Shown here one piece after another: positions 5,565-6,730 of a stretch of 6,730 nucleotides of DNA (position 1 is its first letter; the number at the start of each line of letters is the position of its first letter). Source of the DNA: Candidatus Zhuqueibacterota bacterium (GTDB taxonomy: Bacteria > Zhuqueibacterota > QNDG01); contig QNDG01000085.1 in NCBI GenBank assembly GCA_003645915.1, forward strand, positions 1 to 6,730, read 5' to 3'. The notes under the pieces are model-generated. The model saw only the letters and a program-made list of their open reading frames with translations, searched no databases and had not been told where the DNA came from. The position numbers and the translations under genes are program-made.

Positions 5565-6272
5565 ATGCATGTTGATGTTATTACCCCTTTTCCGGGTATG
5601 ATAGAGTCGTTTTTTAATGAAAGCATGCTTAAACGTGCCTGTGATAAAGGTGTTGTTACAATATCAACAGTAAACCTGCGCGATTTTACTTTTGATAAGC
5701 ACAGGACTGTTGATGATGCTCCTTACGGAGGAGGCCCGGGAATGATTTTAAAGCCCGAGCCTATTTTTCTGGCAGTAGATTCTTTGAAAAAGAAAAATCC
5801 GGAGATTGGCTCCCGGGTAATTTTTATGAGCCCTCAGGGCGAGACATATACCCAAGAGAAAGCTTTTGAGCTGGCAAAAGAGTCTCACCTGATTTTTATC
5901 TGCGGACATTACAGAGGAGTTGACCAGCGGGTTGTTGATGCACTGGTAACCGATGAGATTTCAATCGGTGACTACATCCTTACAGGAGGGGAACTTGCAG
6001 CTGCGGTTGTAATTGATTCTGTTGTAAGGCTCCTGCCGGGAGTACTGGGTGATTTTGATTCTGCGGAAAAGGACACTTTTACATGCGGAATTTTGGATCA
6101 TCCTCATTATACAAGACCGGAAGTATTTAATGGTATGAAAGTTCCTGAAGTACTGCTTTCAGGGCATCATGCACAAATTGAAGAGTGGAGAAAACAAAAG
6201 GCTCTGGAAAAAACAAAAGAGAAAAGGCCCGATCTCCTTAAAAAGGAGAGTTCAGATAAAACAAGTAAATAA
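5565..6272 (+). CDS. trmD: tRNA (guanine-N1-)-methyltransferase TrmD
   Basis: TrmD uses S-adenosylmethionine to make m1G37 in tRNAs with G36-G37, preventing +1 frameshifting; it works as a dimer with a SPOUT trefoil knot. At 235 residues it is full length. Motifs: DVITPFPGM (4-12), DDAPYGGGPGM (50-60), CGHYRGVDQRV (113-123), SIGDYILTGGEL (133-144) in the knot, R155 and D170 at the places of the catalytic Arg and Asp (DSVVRLLPGVLG, EKDTF), and HYTRPEVFNGMKVPEVLLSG (181-200) in the C-terminal tRNA-binding domain. In CGHYRGVDQR, R117 and Q121 stand where E. coli-type enzymes have Glu (YEGVDER); I recall a similar K/Q version in Bacteroidota. A Lys-rich tail closes the protein. It begins 1 bp after the rimM stop, with only a distant GAAGG upstream (5546-5550), so translation is probably coupled to rimM. 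Confidence 0.97.
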   Translation: MHVDVITPFPGMIESFFNESMLKRACDKGVVTISTVNLRDFTFDKHRTVDDAPYGGGPGMILKPEPIFLAVDSLKKKNPEIGSRVIFMSPQGETYTQEKAFELAKESHLIFICGHYRGVDQRVVDALVTDEISIGDYILTGGELAAAVVIDSVVRLLPGVLGDFDSAEKDTFTCGILDHPHYTRPEVFNGMKVPEVLLSGHHAQIEEWRKQKALEKTKEKRPDLLKKESSDKTSK

Positions 6273-6290
6273 ATAATATTTCAGATATGT

Positions 6291-6296
6291 AGGAGG
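6291..6296 (+). promoter_or_regulatory. Ribosome binding site of rplS
   Basis: AGGAGG is 9 nt before ATG at 6306, in the 33-bp gap after trmD. It is strong and independent, in contrast to trmD, and would allow higher L19 synthesis than its neighbour enzymes from the same message. Confidence 0.8.
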
Positions 6297-6305
6297 TTAG
6301 TACAG

Positions 6306-6647
6306 ATGGATCCCCTTGATATGGTAACAGCAGATCAGTTAAAAACAGAGATACCTGAATTTGAAGCAGGCGATGATGTAGCAGTTCATTACAAAGTTAT
6401 TGAAGGTGATAAAGAGCGTATTCAGGTTTTCAAAGGACTGGTTATAAAGAAAAAGGGTAAAGGGATAAATAAAACCTTTACTGTCAGAAAGATGTCAAAT
6501 GGCGTCGGTGTGGAAAGAGTTTTTCCTCTTTTTTCTCCGAGAATTGAGAAAATTGAAAGATTGAGACGTGGTAAAGTAAGAAGAGCAAAACTCTATTACA
6601 TTCGTAAACTGCGCGGTAAAGCCGCAAGAATTGAGGAGCGGCGGTAA
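6306..6647 (+). CDS. rplS: 50S ribosomal protein L19
   Basis: L19 sits at the 30S-50S interface and contributes to an intersubunit bridge. Its 113 residues match the usual 110-120. Seen: an N-terminal helix ending [20 protein letters not shown] (11-30), the SH3-like barrel with [21 protein letters not shown] (31-51), [21 protein letters not shown] (58-78), and the basic C-terminal part [20 protein letters not shown] (87-106). FPLFSP replaces the common FPLHSP, a single exchange that need not affect function. The start ATG has a strong ribosome site. It is the last gene of the cluster: an intrinsic terminator follows 29 bp after its TAA. Confidence 0.98.
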   Translation: MDPLDMVTADQLKTEIPEFEAGDDVAVHYKVIEGDKERIQVFKGLVIKKKGKGINKTFTVRKMSNGVGVERVFPLFSPRIEKIERLRRGKVRRAKLYYIRKLRGKAARIEERR

Positions 6648-6676
6648 CCCCTTTTCTGCTTATGTATGAATAAATT

Positions 6677-6712
6677 AGCCTGGTACCATTAAAAAAGTGC
6701 TGGGCTTTTTTT
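6677..6712 (+). terminator. Rho-independent terminator closing the cluster
   Basis: AGCCTGGTAC (6677-6686) pairs with GTGCTGGGCT (6697-6706) through ten base pairs, three of them G-U, around a 10-nt A-rich loop; seven T follow from 6706 to 6712. It marks the end of the rpsP-rplS transcription unit. Confidence 0.88.
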
Positions 6713-6730
6713 GTTTTGAAATAATCTACG

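Overview
The window looks like a chromosomal segment of an AT-rich bacterium. It carries a complete housekeeping cluster on the + strand, ffh - rpsP - khpA - rimM - trmD - rplS (2675-6647), closed by an intrinsic terminator (6677-6712). This gene order is common in bacteria. The TrmD signature is CGHYRGVDQR rather than the textbook CGRYEGVDER, and S16 carries a long acidic tail; as I recall, both fit relatives of the Bacteroidota/FCB assemblage. The strong Shine-Dalgarno sites and the presence of KhpA argue against a typical Bacteroidota member, so an uncultured FCB-type lineage is my best, low-confidence guess.

Layout. (1) 1-507, minus strand: the N-terminal 169 residues of a fumarylacetoacetate-hydrolase (FAH) family enzyme, cut by the window edge, with a plausible promoter. 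(2) 508-831: no gene, but a cluster of adjacent inverted repeats. (3) 832-2150, minus strand: a broken gene for an AlbA_2 / RecG-like ATPase regulator with a winged helix. It has a TAG at codon 20 and a one-base frameshift in a C5 run; repaired, it would encode 439 residues. An 11-bp tandem repeat overlaps its stop codon and a 7-bp-arm palindrome lies just upstream. (4) 2151-2674: a 524-bp divergent intergenic region with several inverted repeats and one doubtful 32-codon ORF. (5) 2675-6712: the translation-related cluster and its terminator.

The cluster genes act in protein targeting and ribosome function. Ffh is the SRP GTPase. S16 and L19 are ribosomal proteins. RimM is the 30S maturation factor that binds the S19/h33 region. 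KhpA is a small KH-domain RNA-binding protein. TrmD makes m1G37 in tRNA and guards the reading frame. rimM and trmD are separated by one base and are probably translationally coupled. The 167-bp rpsP-khpA gap is the only long gap inside the cluster and holds a long-range inverted repeat and a possible promoter.

I see no CRISPR array, tRNA, rRNA, intact transposase or phage gene, and no convincing new multi-gene system. The points most worth a second look are the doubly broken regulator with its palindrome and repeat, the repeat cluster at 550-643, the structured rpsP-khpA spacer, and the duplicated acidic tail of S16.
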